Positions 1 to 8,122 are shown, counted from the stretch's first letter. The stretch is 35,983 nt of DNA from Candidatus Alloenteromonas pullistercoris (GCA_017694295.1 JADINA010000002.1:1-35983); one strand, 5' to 3'. Translations and numbers: made by a program. Notes: generated from the letters alone by a model not told the origin.

Positions 1-29
1 AGGGAAAATTTCGATGGCATCTAAGTTTT

Positions 30-1334
30 CTAACTTCTTTGCCGATAAATTATATGGATTGGGGTTCCGGTGAAGTCGAAGGTCTCGCGGAGCCTGTTCT
101 CGAGGTAGCGGGTATAGGAGAAATGGGCGTATTCGGGGTTGTTGCAGAAGAAGACGAAGGTCGGCGGGTTGGTCCCCACTTGGTTGGCGTAGACGATCTT
201 GAGCCGGCCGTGATTGAACTCCGGGGTCGGGTTCATCTGCTGGGCGTCGGAGACGATTTTGTTCAAAACGGATGTCGGGATGCGCCGGCAGCTCGCCTCA
301 TACGCCTCCTTGACGGAAGGAAGGATGGCATCGAGGTTCCGCCCCGTTTTGGCCGAGGTGAAGACGACTTTGGCGAAAGAGAGGAACTTAAACCTCGTCC
401 TGATCTCCTCCTCAAACTGCTGCTGCATCGCCCCGGGGGCGTGGGCGTCCCACTTATTGACGGCGATAACGATGGCCTTCTTCGCCTCCAAGGCGTAGCC
501 GGCCACGTGGCGATCCTGATCCAAAATGCCTTTTTCGGCGTCGATGACCAAGACGGCGACTTGGCTGCGGTCGATGGCCCGCATGGCCCGCAAGGCCGCG
601 TATTTGTCTATCGATTCGTAAATCCGCCCTTTTTTGACCAATCCGGCGGTGTCGATGGCCACAAAATTGCCTAAAGGCGAGCAAAAAGGGGTGTCGATGC
701 TATCCCTCGTCGTGCCGGCGAGGCTATTGACGATGACCCTTTCCTGGCCAAGGATCGCATTGGTGAGCGAGCTTTTGCCGACGTTTGGCCGCCCGATGAA
801 GCAAAAGCTTATGGCCCCGGGGTAATCGTCCTCCTCGGCTTCGGGCAAAAGTGAAATAACCCGGTCGAGCAAATCGCCGATCCCGATGCCATGGGCCCCG
901 GAGACGGCAAGTGGATCGCCAAGCCCCAAGGCATAGAACTCGCTTGCATCCGCGAGCTTTTCGATGTTGTCGATCTTGTTGACGGCCAAGATAATCGGCT
1001 TGCCCGATTTGTAAAGCATCTTGGCGACGGCCCTATCGTCGCCGGAAAGGCCCATCTTGCCATCGACGACGAAGACGATGACGTCGGCTTCCTCAATGGC
1101 AATCTGGACTTGGGCCCGGATCTCGGTTTGGAAGGGGGCGGAGGCGATTTCGACGCCGCCGGTGTCGACGACCCGGAAGCGGCGCATAAGCCATTCGGCA
1201 CTCCCATAAAGCCGGTCGCGGGTCACGCCCGGGGTATCCTCGACGATCGAGGCCCTTTGCCCCACCATCCTATTGAAAATCGTCGACTTGCCGACGTTTG
1301 GCGCCCCGACGAGGGCCACTAACCCTAACGGCAT
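30..1334 (-). CDS. der: Ribosome assembly GTPase Der (EngA)
   Basis: Double GTPase needed for late assembly of the 50S ribosomal subunit in the cytoplasm. Two G domains in tandem are visible: the first has a P-loop GAPNVGKS at residues 10-17, DTGG at 57-60 and NKID at 119-122; the second has GRPNVGKS at 181-188, DTAG at 228-231 and NKWD at 293-296. A KH-like C-terminal domain (about residues 350-434) follows. The length of 434 aa is normal for the family. The ATG lies inside the last codons of cmk (10-bp overlap) behind a GGGGGT ribosome site, so it is translationally coupled to cmk. Identification is very secure. Confidence 0.98.
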   Translation of the reverse strand: MPLGLVALVGAPNVGKSTIFNRMVGQRASIVEDTPGVTRDRLYGSAEWLMRRFRVVDTGGVEIASAPFQTEIRAQVQIAIEEADVIVFVVDGKMGLSGDDRAVAKMLYKSGKPIILAVNKIDNIEKLADASEFYALGLGDPLAVSGAHGIGIGDLLDRVISLLPEAEEDDYPGAISFCFIGRPNVGKSSLTNAILGQERVIVNSLAGTTRDSIDTPFCSPLGNFVAIDTAGLVKKGRIYESIDKYAALRAMRAIDRSQVAVLVIDAEKGILDQDRHVAGYALEAKKAIVIAVNKWDAHAPGAMQQQFEEEIRTRFKFLSFAKVVFTSAKTGRNLDAILPSVKEAYEASCRRIPTSVLNKIVSDAQQMNPTPEFNHGRLKIVYANQVGTNPPTFVFFCNNPEYAHFSYTRYLENRLRETFDFTGTPIHIIYRQRS

Positions 1335-2011
1335 TGGGGCTTCACCCCCGTTTTCTCTTCGACGATGCGCAAGATGGCGTCGACCACTTCGTCCACCCCC
1401 ATGAAGGAGGTGTCGAGGGGGACGGCGTCATTAGCTTGCTTAAGCGGGGCGAAGTCGCGGTGGGAGTCGATGTAGTCGCGTTTGCGCAAATCCGCCACCA
1501 CGTCCTCATAGCTCGTCTTTATGCCTTTGCCGAGGTTTTCCTCGTAACGCCTCTTCGCCCTTGTCTCGACCGAGGCGATTTGGAATATCTTCACATCGGC
1601 GTCAGGAAGGACATAGGTCCCGATGTCGCGCCCATCCATGACGACGCTTTTGCATTTGGCCATCGCCCTTTGCATTTCCACCAAAGCCAAGCGGATGTCC
1701 TTATAGGAGGCGATGTAGGAAACATTGGAGGATACAAACGGCTCCCGGATCGCCTTTGAGACGTCTTCCCCGTTGCATATGACCCGATAATCGGGGAGCA
1801 GCTCGATATCGACTTGGCCGATTATCGAGCATGCCTGGGCTTCGTCCTCCGGGTTTAAGCCCCGCTTTATGACCGCGTAGGTGAAAGCCCGATACATCGC
1901 CCCGGTGTCGATATAGACAAAACCCAAGGCTTTGGCGACGGCTTTGGCGACCGTGCTCTTCCCGGCGGCGGCCGGGCCATCGATGGCGATGGAGATGGCG
2001 TCGTGGTTCAT
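1325..2011 (-). CDS. cmk: Cytidylate kinase
   Basis: Phosphorylates CMP and dCMP with ATP in pyrimidine nucleotide salvage and supply. The P-loop GPAAAGKS is at residues 12-19, the nucleotide-binding DTGAMYR motif at 35-41 and DGRDIG at 126-131, followed by an Arg-rich lid region (RAKRRYEE). The length of 228 aa is typical. It lies 11 nt downstream of a small membrane protein gene and overlaps der by 10 bp, so the three form one operon. The cmk-der adjacency is common in Bacillota; the S1-like ribosomal protein gene that often sits between them is absent here. Confidence 0.97.
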   Translation of the reverse strand: MNHDAISIAIDGPAAAGKSTVAKAVAKALGFVYIDTGAMYRAFTYAVIKRGLNPEDEAQACSIIGQVDIELLPDYRVICNGEDVSKAIREPFVSSNVSYIASYKDIRLALVEMQRAMAKCKSVVMDGRDIGTYVLPDADVKIFQIASVETRAKRRYEENLGKGIKTSYEDVVADLRKRDYIDSHRDFAPLKQANDAVPLDTSFMGVDEVVDAILRIVEEKTGVKPQCR

Positions 2012-2022
2012 GGAAAGGCTCC

Positions 2023-2325
2023 TTAGACGAAAAGAAAATAGGCGCCGATCAATAGCCCAATGGCCAAGGCCAAGGCGGAAAGCTTGACGGCGAGGTACAT
2101 ATGGCGGCGCTTCAGATAAAGGGAATAGGGGGTTGAGGCCCCTTTAGACGATGATAGGGAGAGATCGCCCATCCCCTTCCCGGAATAGGAAATGGAGGAA
2201 GATGAAGGCGAGATGCCGAAATCGGATGGCGAATCGATATAGGAGCCGTCGGCCCTAAAAGAAGAAGAGGGCAAAGCCAAAATGGCCGCCCTCTTTTTCG
2301 CATATCTTTCCTTCCTGGTCTCCAT
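2023..2325 (-). CDS. Small tail-anchored membrane protein, unknown
   Basis: Unrecognised 100-aa protein. It begins with a basic stretch (METRKERYAKKRAA), continues with a Ser/Gly-rich, probably disordered middle (about 20-68) and ends with one hydrophobic helix (about 77-100) with no residues beyond it, so it should be C-terminally anchored with the body in the cytoplasm. It is first in the operon with cmk and der. The start is debatable: GGAGGG ends only 2 nt before the ATG, which is too close for normal pairing, and a TAAAAT box at 2334-2339 lies 8 nt upstream. The mRNA may therefore be leaderless. No function is assigned. Confidence 0.7.
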   Translation of the reverse strand: METRKERYAKKRAAILALPSSSFRADGSYIDSPSDFGISPSSSSISYSGKGMGDLSLSSSKGASTPYSLYLKRRHMYLAVKLSALALAIGLLIGAYFLFV

Positions 2326-2370
2326 ACCCTCCTATTTTAGGACAAGGAGGACGGGGAAATCATCAACAAT

Positions 2371-2386
2371 CGGCAATTACTTGCCG
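2371..2386 (-). terminator. Short hairpin at the end of the small membrane protein gene
   Basis: A perfect 6-bp stem, CGGCAA/TTGCCG, encloses the stop codon of the 2377-2607 gene in its GTAA loop. No clear U-run follows, so termination would be weak. It could also be a structural 3' end or an mRNA stabiliser. Confidence 0.35.
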
Positions 2387-2607
2387 GCGAAGATAAGGTG
2401 TTTGAAAAGCAGGCACCAGATGACGTCGATCCAGCCCAAGATGAAGCCAAGGCCGGGGATGGTGATGATGGCGATGATAAGGCGAATGAGGCCCGGCTTG
2501 TCGATGAAGGCGGTCCAGCGGACGACCATCTCGGTGATCCAGTTGACGCCTGGAATCAAAAGAAGAAGAATCTGCACGAGGCGAGATTGCTTATTGAACC
2601 ATTTCAT
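2377..2607 (-). CDS. Small two-helix membrane protein, unknown
   Basis: Predicted 76-aa integral membrane protein beginning MKWFNKQS. Two hydrophobic segments are seen, roughly residues 10-26 (VQILLLLIPGVNWI) and 40-70, the second with a Pro-Gly kink (IPGLGFILGW). The chosen ATG (2605-2607) is 8 nt after GGAGG (2616-2620); an upstream in-frame ATG at 2611-2613 is only 2 nt from that site and is unlikely. Short proteins of this shape are widespread in Bacilli and have no known function. It is divergent from the ferredoxin gene and has no operon partner. Confidence 0.7.
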   Translation of the reverse strand: MKWFNKQSRLVQILLLLIPGVNWITEMVVRWTAFIDKPGLIRLIIAIITIPGLGFILGWIDVIWCLLFKHLIFAGK

Positions 2608-2711
2608 TTGCATTACCTCCGAAAAGTTCAATAGAAATATTAGTACATCTTTGCGGGCTTTTCACGGACAATATTTGCCGTTGACCCATTATTTTAATAA
2701 TGAAGGGGGTA

Positions 2712-2740
2712 TTGCCCTTAGCAAGGCAAGGGCATATAAT
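2712..2740 (+). promoter_or_regulatory. Promoter of the ferredoxin gene
   Basis: TTGCCC (2712-2717), a 17-nt spacer and TATAAT (2735-2740), 28 nt before the ferredoxin ATG. This is a close match to the vegetative sigma consensus. Confidence 0.75.
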
Positions 2741-2768
2741 CGGCTATGTTGACGGAGGAAATCAACGC

Positions 2769-2948
2769 ATGAAGAAACTCAAAGTCGATGCCGACACCTG
2801 CCTTGGCTGCGGGCTCTGCGTCGGGACCTACCCCGATGCCTTTGCCTTCGATGCCGACAACAAGGCCGAAGTCACCGGCGAGCTCTCGGACGAAGACGCG
2901 GAAAACGCCATCGCCCAGTGCCCGGTCAGCGCGATTGCCGAAGACTAA
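2769..2948 (+). CDS. Ferredoxin, single [4Fe-4S]
   Basis: Small 59-aa electron carrier of the Bacillus Fer type. Cluster ligands are C11, C14 and C17 (CLGCGLC) and C51 (CPVSAI), giving one [4Fe-4S] cluster; the second motif of 2[4Fe-4S] ferredoxins is missing. It is strongly acidic, as expected. The ATG at 2769 is set by GGAGG 10 nt upstream; an ATG further up in the same frame would start inside the promoter and is rejected. It is monocistronic, with its own promoter and a terminator straight after. Iron-sulfur clusters would come from the Suf system encoded about 5-10 kb away. Confidence 0.93.
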   Translation: MKKLKVDADTCLGCGLCVGTYPDAFAFDADNKAEVTGELSDEDAENAIAQCPVSAIAED

Positions 2949-2970
2949 GTCGCCGAAAAAGCAGAGAATC

Positions 2971-2995
2971 GCCCGCCAAAAGGCGGGCTTTTCTT
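2971..2995. terminator. Intrinsic terminator between ferredoxin and ribU
   Basis: Stem GCCCGCC/GGCGGGC (2971-2977 and 2982-2988) with an AAAA loop, followed on the plus strand by TTTTCTT. It ends ferredoxin transcription. The ribU stop codon lies at its right edge, so read in reverse the same hairpin could also end the ribU mRNA. Confidence 0.88.
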
Positions 2996-3692
2996 ATCGC
3001 TCAAACCGCAGCATTTTGTGGATTGAGCGGTAGACGACGAAAGTCACGGCGACGACGATCGCGTCCTTTATTAGGTTGAAGGGCAAGACGGCGAAAAAGG
3101 CATAGGACCAGCCGACGTCCTTGATGGCCGGGTTGGCCAATTGCATGAGAGCCAATAAGCCTTCGGCGTTGATCCCGTATAGGTTCATGTAGAAGGGGAT
3201 CATGGCATAGACGTTAAGCAGCATCGCGACGACGACCTGCAGCAATGTCGAGGCCGCGAATCCGATGGCCACGCCCTTGAGGTTGCGCTTCCTTTTGTAA
3301 ATGAAGGTGGCGGTCCCCGCGTAAACGCAGGAAAGCAGGAAATCGGTCAATTCCCCCACGCATAGGGTGCTGGTCATCGGAAGCTTGATGATGGTTTTGA
3401 TGCCAATGACGGCAAAAGCGCACCACGGCCCATAGGCAAACCCGGCGATGAAGGCCGGGATCTCGTCGAAATGGAGGGAGAGGAAAGAGGGGATGAAGGG
3501 CAGGTTGACGGTGAATATCGGGACGACGTAGAGGATGGCCGAGAAAGCCCCGAACATCGCCACCCGGGCGATGAATTTGGTCGGGTTGTATTTCTTCTTC
3601 GGGAAAAAGGAGAAATAAAGCCGGAAGGTGGTTACGAGGACAAGGAAGCAAAAGGCAATCGAAAGCACCCCGATCAAAGTGGTCTGTTCCAT
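2994..3692 (-). CDS. ribU: Riboflavin ECF transporter S component
   Basis: Membrane substrate-binding subunit for riboflavin uptake, working with a shared ECF energising module that is not encoded here. The 232-aa protein has about six or seven hydrophobic helices and the RibU-like stretch PSFLSLHFDEIPAFIAGFAYGP (given here as spaced motif PSFL, FDEIP, FAYGP) after the second helix. The ATG at 3690-3692 follows GGAGG by 7 nt; a longer frame reaching into the riboswitch is rejected. An FMN riboswitch lies directly upstream, which fixes the substrate class. There is an extra N-terminal helix compared with minimal RibU proteins. Confidence is high because family and riboswitch agree. Confidence 0.93.
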   Translation of the reverse strand: MEQTTLIGVLSIAFCFLVLVTTFRLYFSFFPKKKYNPTKFIARVAMFGAFSAILYVVPIFTVNLPFIPSFLSLHFDEIPAFIAGFAYGPWCAFAVIGIKTIIKLPMTSTLCVGELTDFLLSCVYAGTATFIYKRKRNLKGVAIGFAASTLLQVVVAMLLNVYAMIPFYMNLYGINAEGLLALMQLANPAIKDVGWSYAFFAVLPFNLIKDAIVVAVTFVVYRSIHKMLRFER

Positions 3693-3721
3693 AAAAAAAC
3701 CTCCATGCAGCCGCAGGGAGG
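3693..3721 (-). promoter_or_regulatory. Expression-platform hairpin that hides the ribU ribosome site
   Basis: The CCTCC...GGAGG arms (3717-3721 with 3700-3704, extended by TGC/GCA around one mismatch) pair the ribU Shine-Dalgarno sequence, and seven U residues follow directly before the ATG. The structure can thus act both as an intrinsic terminator and as a ribosome-site sequestrator. Confidence 0.65.
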
Positions 3722-3736
3722 GGAAAATGCGCGCCT

Positions 3737-3877
3737 CTTCTTCCATCCGGACTGTACCGTTGGCATCGGAATCTCACCGATTCATGCGCCCTTTCCCACT
3801 TTGGCTATAACCAAGGGGGCTAGGTTGGACGCTCGCGGGCTTTACCGCCAGTCGACGTAATTCTCGTCGCCCTGAAG
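3737..3877 (-). promoter_or_regulatory. FMN riboswitch (RFN element)
   Basis: The minus strand contains the conserved RFN blocks in order: CTTCAGGGC (3869-3877), CTGGCGGTAAAGCCCGCGAG near 3835-3854, a GGTGAGATTCCGATGCC-like block near 3760-3780, ACGGTACAGTCCGGAT, and the closing GGATGGAAGAAG (3737-3748), whose GAAG pairs back to CTTC to form P1. Bound FMN should switch off ribU. Confidence 0.96.
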
Positions 3878-3884
3878 CCCCATC

Positions 3885-3912
3885 ATTATAAACCGGGTTG
3901 GCCGCTTGTTAA
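3885..3912 (-). promoter_or_regulatory. Promoter of the ribU riboswitch transcript
   Basis: TATAAT at 3885-3890 with a TTAACA-like -35 at 3907-3912 (16-nt spacer). The start point would fall near 3879, right at the 5' edge of the aptamer. Confidence 0.65.
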
Positions 3913-3921
3913 GCGATTTCG

Positions 3922-4761
3922 CTATTTTTGCTTCTTCAGCATCTTGAGGATGAACTTCCTTTTGTCCTCGGTCGAGGCGAAGCGGAAGGTCACCGATTTG
4001 GCCTGGATCGAGACGTCGGAGCATAGGTTATAGCGGGAAAGCAAAGCCTTTTCCTCCTTCGACTCAGTAAGCGATTTCGAATCGCGGGCCAAAGCCTCGG
4101 CGTCGCGGACGGAAAGCCCTTCGTCGTGGATCTTCCTAAGAAGCGGGCCGATTTGGGAAGGGGGAAGGGAGCAAAGGGCCTTGGCATGGCCGTAGCTAAG
4201 CTCCCCAAGGCTTATCAAATCGAGGACCTCGGAAGGGAGGGAGAGGATGCGGAGGATGTTGGTGATCTGGCTCCGGCTTTGGTGGGTGAGGTCAGCCAAG
4301 GTCTTCTGGGTGTAGTGGAAGAGGTCCATCAAAGCCTTGCAGATGGTGGCGAGCTCGACGACGTTGGTGTCGCGCTGATCGCGGGTATCGGCAAGCAGCA
4401 TAAGCAGGACCTCTTCGTCGCCGACGTTCAAGACGACGCAGGGAAGGGAGAGGATGCCGGCCCTTTTGGCCCCGAGGAAACGCTTCCGCCCCAATACCAA
4501 TTCGTAGCGGCCCCCCGCTTTCTCCCGGACGACGAGGGGGTTGTAAAAGCCCTTTTCCTGGAGCCCGGAGGCAAAAGCCTCGATGGTTTGCTCGCTCACT
4601 TTAACAAAGCTAACGAACGAGGTGTCGTCGATTAATGAGGAGGGGATAAGGCGCGTCGGGGAGGATTGGTACTCCTTCTCCATGACGGCGATGACGTCTT
4701 CCTGGGAGAATTTCTCAATGAGCTCGCTAAGCTTCGGAAGCGCCTTCTTGCCCCGGGCCAT
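3922..4761 (-). CDS. parB: ParB-family partition protein
   Basis: Centromere-binding partner of ParA in chromosome segregation. The 279-aa protein has an N-terminal ParB/Srx-type domain (about 34-125, with NPLVVRE at 74-80), a helix-turn-helix (TQKTLADLTHQSRSQI, about 151-166) and a C-terminal dimerisation region. In the CTP-binding box the usual GERRxRA is replaced by GRKRFLGA (91-98), a notable change. The ATG at 4759-4761 comes 1 nt after the parA stop with a GGGGGA site; a longer frame reaching back into parA is rejected. It is last in the long suf-mnmG-rsmG-parA operon. It could alternatively be a Noc-type paralogue. Confidence 0.9.
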   Translation of the reverse strand: MARGKKALPKLSELIEKFSQEDVIAVMEKEYQSSPTRLIPSSLIDDTSFVSFVKVSEQTIEAFASGLQEKGFYNPLVVREKAGGRYELVLGRKRFLGAKRAGILSLPCVVLNVGDEEVLLMLLADTRDQRDTNVVELATICKALMDLFHYTQKTLADLTHQSRSQITNILRILSLPSEVLDLISLGELSYGHAKALCSLPPSQIGPLLRKIHDEGLSVRDAEALARDSKSLTESKEEKALLSRYNLCSDVSIQAKSVTFRFASTEDKRKFILKMLKKQK

Positions 4762-4762
4762 C

Positions 4763-5548
4763 TTAGTTCCCCCTTTCGCGGTCAAGGAGTTCCCTCGCCA
4801 AGGAAAAATAGGCGGCCGCCCCCTGAGAGGAGGGCTTAAAGGCCGTAACCGGGGTTTGGCTGGCCTGGGAATCGACGATCGACTGGTTGCGCGGGATTTG
4901 GGTGAGGAAGGTGTTTTCCTTGAATAGGGAGCGGACCTCGCTGGAAATCTCGTTGCCAAGCTGGGTCCTCGCGTCGTACATGGTTAAAAGAAAGCCCTCG
5001 ATCTTCAATTTGGGGTTGAGGCGGCGCTGAACGTTGGAGATGGAGGAGAGGATGGCCCCGACCGCCTCCATCGCGAAGTATTCGCATTGGACGGGGATGA
5101 TGACCGAATCGGAGCATGTTAGGGCATTTAGGCTAAGGGCCCCAAGCGAGGGCGGGCAATCGACGATGACGTAATCGTATTCGCCCAAAACCGGTTCGAT
5201 GGCCTTGCTAAGCAGGAAGAAGGCGTCTTCCCGAGGCGAGGACACAAGCGAGGCCTCGAGGGCGGCGAGGCGGAGGTTGGAGGGGAGCAAACTGACCCCC
5301 TCAATCGAGGAGTCGACGATGGCTTGCCTAATCGAAGCGGAGCCGGAAAGCACCTCGAATGTCGTCTTCTCGGCCAAGGCGATGTCGACCCCGTAACCGC
5401 GGGCCGAGTTGCCTTGGGGGTCCATGTCGATTAGCAAAACGCGGCGCTTGAAAAAGGAGAGGGCGCTGGACAGGTTGATGGCCGTCGTGGTTTTCCCGAC
5501 TCCGCCTTTCTGGTTGGCGATGGCGATGACGCGCGCTTTTTTGCTCAT
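4763..5548 (-). CDS. parA: ParA/Soj-family partition ATPase
   Basis: Deviant Walker ATPase that moves ParB-bound DNA. KGGVGKTT is at residues 14-21, DMDPQG at 41-46 and the DCPPSLG Walker B region at 130-136; 261 aa is normal for chromosomal Soj. The start at 5548 (MSKKARVIAI) is chosen because its ATG overlaps the rsmG stop as ATGA, implying translational coupling; no Shine-Dalgarno sequence is visible, which fits re-initiation. It is followed by parB after 1 nt. The gene order mnmG-rsmG-parA-parB is the classical gid-par cluster found near many bacterial replication origins. Confidence 0.96.
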   Translation of the reverse strand: MSKKARVIAIANQKGGVGKTTTAINLSSALSFFKRRVLLIDMDPQGNSARGYGVDIALAEKTTFEVLSGSASIRQAIVDSSIEGVSLLPSNLRLAALEASLVSSPREDAFFLLSKAIEPVLGEYDYVIVDCPPSLGALSLNALTCSDSVIIPVQCEYFAMEAVGAILSSISNVQRRLNPKLKIEGFLLTMYDARTQLGNEISSEVRSLFKENTFLTQIPRNQSIVDSQASQTPVTAFKPSSQGAAAYFSLARELLDRERGN

Positions 5549-6252
5549 AGGGGTTTTTTGACGATGTCTTTCCAAAGACGGGGATATTTTAACGGGGTCT
5601 CGCCGATTTTCCTAAAAAACATTGCGGCCCGGGTTTGCTCTGACTCAGGCAAAAGGAAGCAATGCTCGCCCTCATAGGATAGGCCAAGGGCCTTGATGGC
5701 CTTTTTCGCTTGAAGAAGCTCCTCCTCGTGGCGAAGCCCCTTCATGGCCAATAGGCGGCCTCCCTTTTTTAGTAGTGGCGCCCCGACCTCGAGGAAAACC
5801 GAAAGGGAGGAGAAAGCCCGGCTAGTGGCGAAATCGAAGCTTCCCCTTCCTTCCTTCCATTCCTCAATCCGCCCGATATGGAAGGAAACGTTGGGGATTT
5901 GCAGCCTTTCCTTCACTTCCGAAAGGAAAAGGAACTTCTTCGATGTCGAATCGACCAAGGTGAAGCTCGCGTTTTCGAAAACAAGGGCGAGCAGCATTCC
6001 GGGGAACCCGCCGCCCGAGCCGATATCGCAGACGCTTAGGCCGCTAAGATCAGCCTCTTTGGCGATGAGCAGGCAATCGAGGAAATGCTTCTCGACGATC
6101 TCCCCCTCCTCGACGATCGAGGTGAGATTGATCCTCTTGTTCCAATCCCGAAGCAATTCCGAATAAAGACGAAGCTTGTCGATGAAGGCGGAGTCGATGG
6201 GCTTGCCGAGTATTTCCCCGCCAAGCGCCTCCTTAAGCTGTTCGTAATCCAT
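5545..6252 (-). CDS. rsmG: 16S rRNA (guanine527-N7)-methyltransferase RsmG
   Basis: SAM-dependent methyltransferase that modifies G527 of 16S rRNA. The SAM-binding motif DIGSGGGFPG is at residues 76-85, and the family stretches NLTSI and KHFLDCL lie before it (about 42-61). The length of 235 aa is typical. The ATG at 6250-6252 follows GGGAGG and sits 1 nt after the mnmG stop; its own stop overlaps parA. Formerly gidB. Confidence 0.97.
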   Translation of the reverse strand: MDYEQLKEALGGEILGKPIDSAFIDKLRLYSELLRDWNKRINLTSIVEEGEIVEKHFLDCLLIAKEADLSGLSVCDIGSGGGFPGMLLALVFENASFTLVDSTSKKFLFLSEVKERLQIPNVSFHIGRIEEWKEGRGSFDFATSRAFSSLSVFLEVGAPLLKKGGRLLAMKGLRHEEELLQAKKAIKALGLSYEGEHCFLLPESEQTRAAMFFRKIGETPLKYPRLWKDIVKKPL

Positions 6253-6253
6253 C

Positions 6254-8122
6254 CTATCGCCTCCCTTTCAGCTTCAAAAGCAAAATGGCGATGTCAGCCG
6301 GGTTGACCCCGCTTATGCGCATCGCCTCCCCCACGCTTAAAGGCCTGACCTCGTCAAGCTTTTGCCTCGCCTCAAGCCGGAGGCCGTCCATATGAAGGTA
6401 ATCGAGATCTTTGGGCAAGGGGGTGGACTCGGCTTTCCCCGACCCCTCGATCATTTTCTTTTCCTTGGCGATGTAGCCCGCGTATTTAACCCGGGTCTCC
6501 AGGGAAAGGATGTCGTCGTAATCGAGGCGGAGGGCGCTAAGCTCAGGCATCATCTCAATAATCCGGGGAAGGTGGAAGAAGGGGCGGCGGAGTATCTCGT
6601 CGCCATGGTAGCCTTGGCTTGCGGATGGAAACCCGTTTTCCGCCAAATAGGCGTTTAAGGCCTCCTTGTCGGAGATGACATTTTCCGCCAATATCCTCTC
6701 CCCCTCCTTGAGCCTATCCATCTTCCTTTTGAATTCATCATATCGCGAAGCGGATATAAGCCCCTGGGCAAAGCCGATGTCGGTTAGCCGCTCATCGGCG
6801 TTATCGTGGCGAAGCAGGAGCCGGTGCTCGGCCCGGCTGGTCAAAAGGCGGTAAGGCTCGTTGCCTCCCTTGGTCACAAGGTCATCGATCATGACCCCGA
6901 TGTAGGCCTGGTCGCGGCCGAGGATTAGGGGAGGCTTTCCCTGAAGCTCATTGGCGGCGTTTATCCCAGCCATAAGGCCTAGCCCCGCCGCCTCCTCGTA
7001 TCCGGAGGTCCCGCATATTTGCCCGGCGCAATAAAGGCCCTCGACCCCCTTGACCTTCATGGTGGCGTCGAATTGGAAGGGGGAAAGGGCGTCGTATTCG
7101 ATTTGGTAGGCGTATTTGAGTATCTCGGCCCTTTCCAACCCCGGAAGGGTATGGACCATCTCCTTTTGCAGATAATGAGGCATGCCGGTGGAAAATCCCT
7201 GGAGGTAGATGGAATCGCCATCGGCGAATTCGGGCTCGAGGAAAAGCTGGTGGCGCGGCTTATCGGCAAAGCGGACGACCTTGCTTTCGATGGAGGGGCA
7301 ATAACGCGGCCCATTGGAGGTGATGAGCCCATTGAAAAGGGCCGATTCCCCAAGGTGGCCTTTGATAAGCGAAATCGTTTCCTCGCTGGTGTAAAGCAAA
7401 TAGCAGGGAAGCTGCCTCGAGAGGGGGGTGAATTCGCTTGTCGAATAGGAAAAGCGAAGCGGCTCATCCGAGCCAAGCTGGATCTCGGATTTGGAGAAGT
7501 CGATGGTCTTTTTGCTTAGCCTAGGCGGGGTGCCGGTCTTTAGCCGGTATGTTTTGATGCCAAGCTGCTCTAGCGAGGCGGTGAGCCCGGTTGAGCTTTC
7601 CTCCCCGTCGGGGCCGCCGGGGACGGCGTCATTCCCGGCGATGATAAGCGAATTGAGGTAGGTCCCGGTCGTGAGGATGACGGTTTTGCAATGAAGATCG
7701 CCGCCCTTTTTCAGCTTTACCCCTTCAACCCTCTTGCCCTCGAAAAGCAAGGAAAGGACCTCATCCTCGATGATCTCAAGATTGGGCAAGGCGGACAAAG
7801 TCTTTTGGACGAAAGCCGGGTAGCCTTTTTTGTCCTGCTGGCTGCGAAGACACTGGACCCCCGGGCCTTTGCCGGTGTTAAGCATCTTCATCTGTAGAGG
7901 GCGGTGGTCGGCGGCGATGCCCATCAAACCCCCGAGGGCGTCGATCTCGCGGACCACGATCCCCTTGGCGCTTCCCCCAATATGGGGGTTGCAGGGCATG
8001 TTGGCGATCATCGACCGGTTAAGGCTGACCAAGGCAACCGAAAGCCCGCGGAGCGCGCAAGCCCGGCTTGCCTCCACCCCGGCATGGCCCCCGCCGACGA
8101 CGATGACGTCGAAACAACCCAT
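6254..8122 (-). CDS. mnmG: tRNA uridine-34 modification enzyme MnmG
   Basis: FAD-dependent subunit of the MnmE-MnmG complex that installs carboxymethylaminomethyl groups on wobble U34 of tRNAs. The dinucleotide-binding GGGHAGVEA is at residues 10-18, LKTGTPPR near 190, and the FAD/NAD loop AGQICGTSGYEEAAG near 365. The 622-aa length is normal. The start overlaps the sufB stop by 1 nt (TGATG), so it is translated as part of the suf transcript. Its partner mnmE is not in the window. Formerly gidA. Confidence 0.98.
   Translation of the reverse strand: MGCFDVIVVGGGHAGVEASRACALRGLSVALVSLNRSMIANMPCNPHIGGSAKGIVVREIDALGGLMGIAADHRPLQMKMLNTGKGPGVQCLRSQQDKKGYPAFVQKTLSALPNLEIIEDEVLSLLFEGKRVEGVKLKKGGDLHCKTVILTTGTYLNSLIIAGNDAVPGGPDGEESSTGLTASLEQLGIKTYRLKTGTPPRLSKKTIDFSKSEIQLGSDEPLRFSYSTSEFTPLSRQLPCYLLYTSEETISLIKGHLGESALFNGLITSNGPRYCPSIESKVVRFADKPRHQLFLEPEFADGDSIYLQGFSTGMPHYLQKEMVHTLPGLERAEILKYAYQIEYDALSPFQFDATMKVKGVEGLYCAGQICGTSGYEEAAGLGLMAGINAANELQGKPPLILGRDQAYIGVMIDDLVTKGGNEPYRLLTSRAEHRLLLRHDNADERLTDIGFAQGLISASRYDEFKRKMDRLKEGERILAENVISDKEALNAYLAENGFPSASQGYHGDEILRRPFFHLPRIIEMMPELSALRLDYDDILSLETRVKYAGYIAKEKKMIEGSGKAESTPLPKDLDYLHMDGLRLEARQKLDEVRPLSVGEAMRISGVNPADIAILLLKLKGRR

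Noticed and set aside
39-1322. Plus-strand open frames opposite der
   Set aside because: Low-complexity translations rich in Asp, Gly and Val, typical of shadow frames.
3922-6252. Replication origin next to the gid-par genes
   Set aside because: No TTATCCACA-type DnaA boxes, no dnaA or dnaN gene and no parS site were seen in the window.
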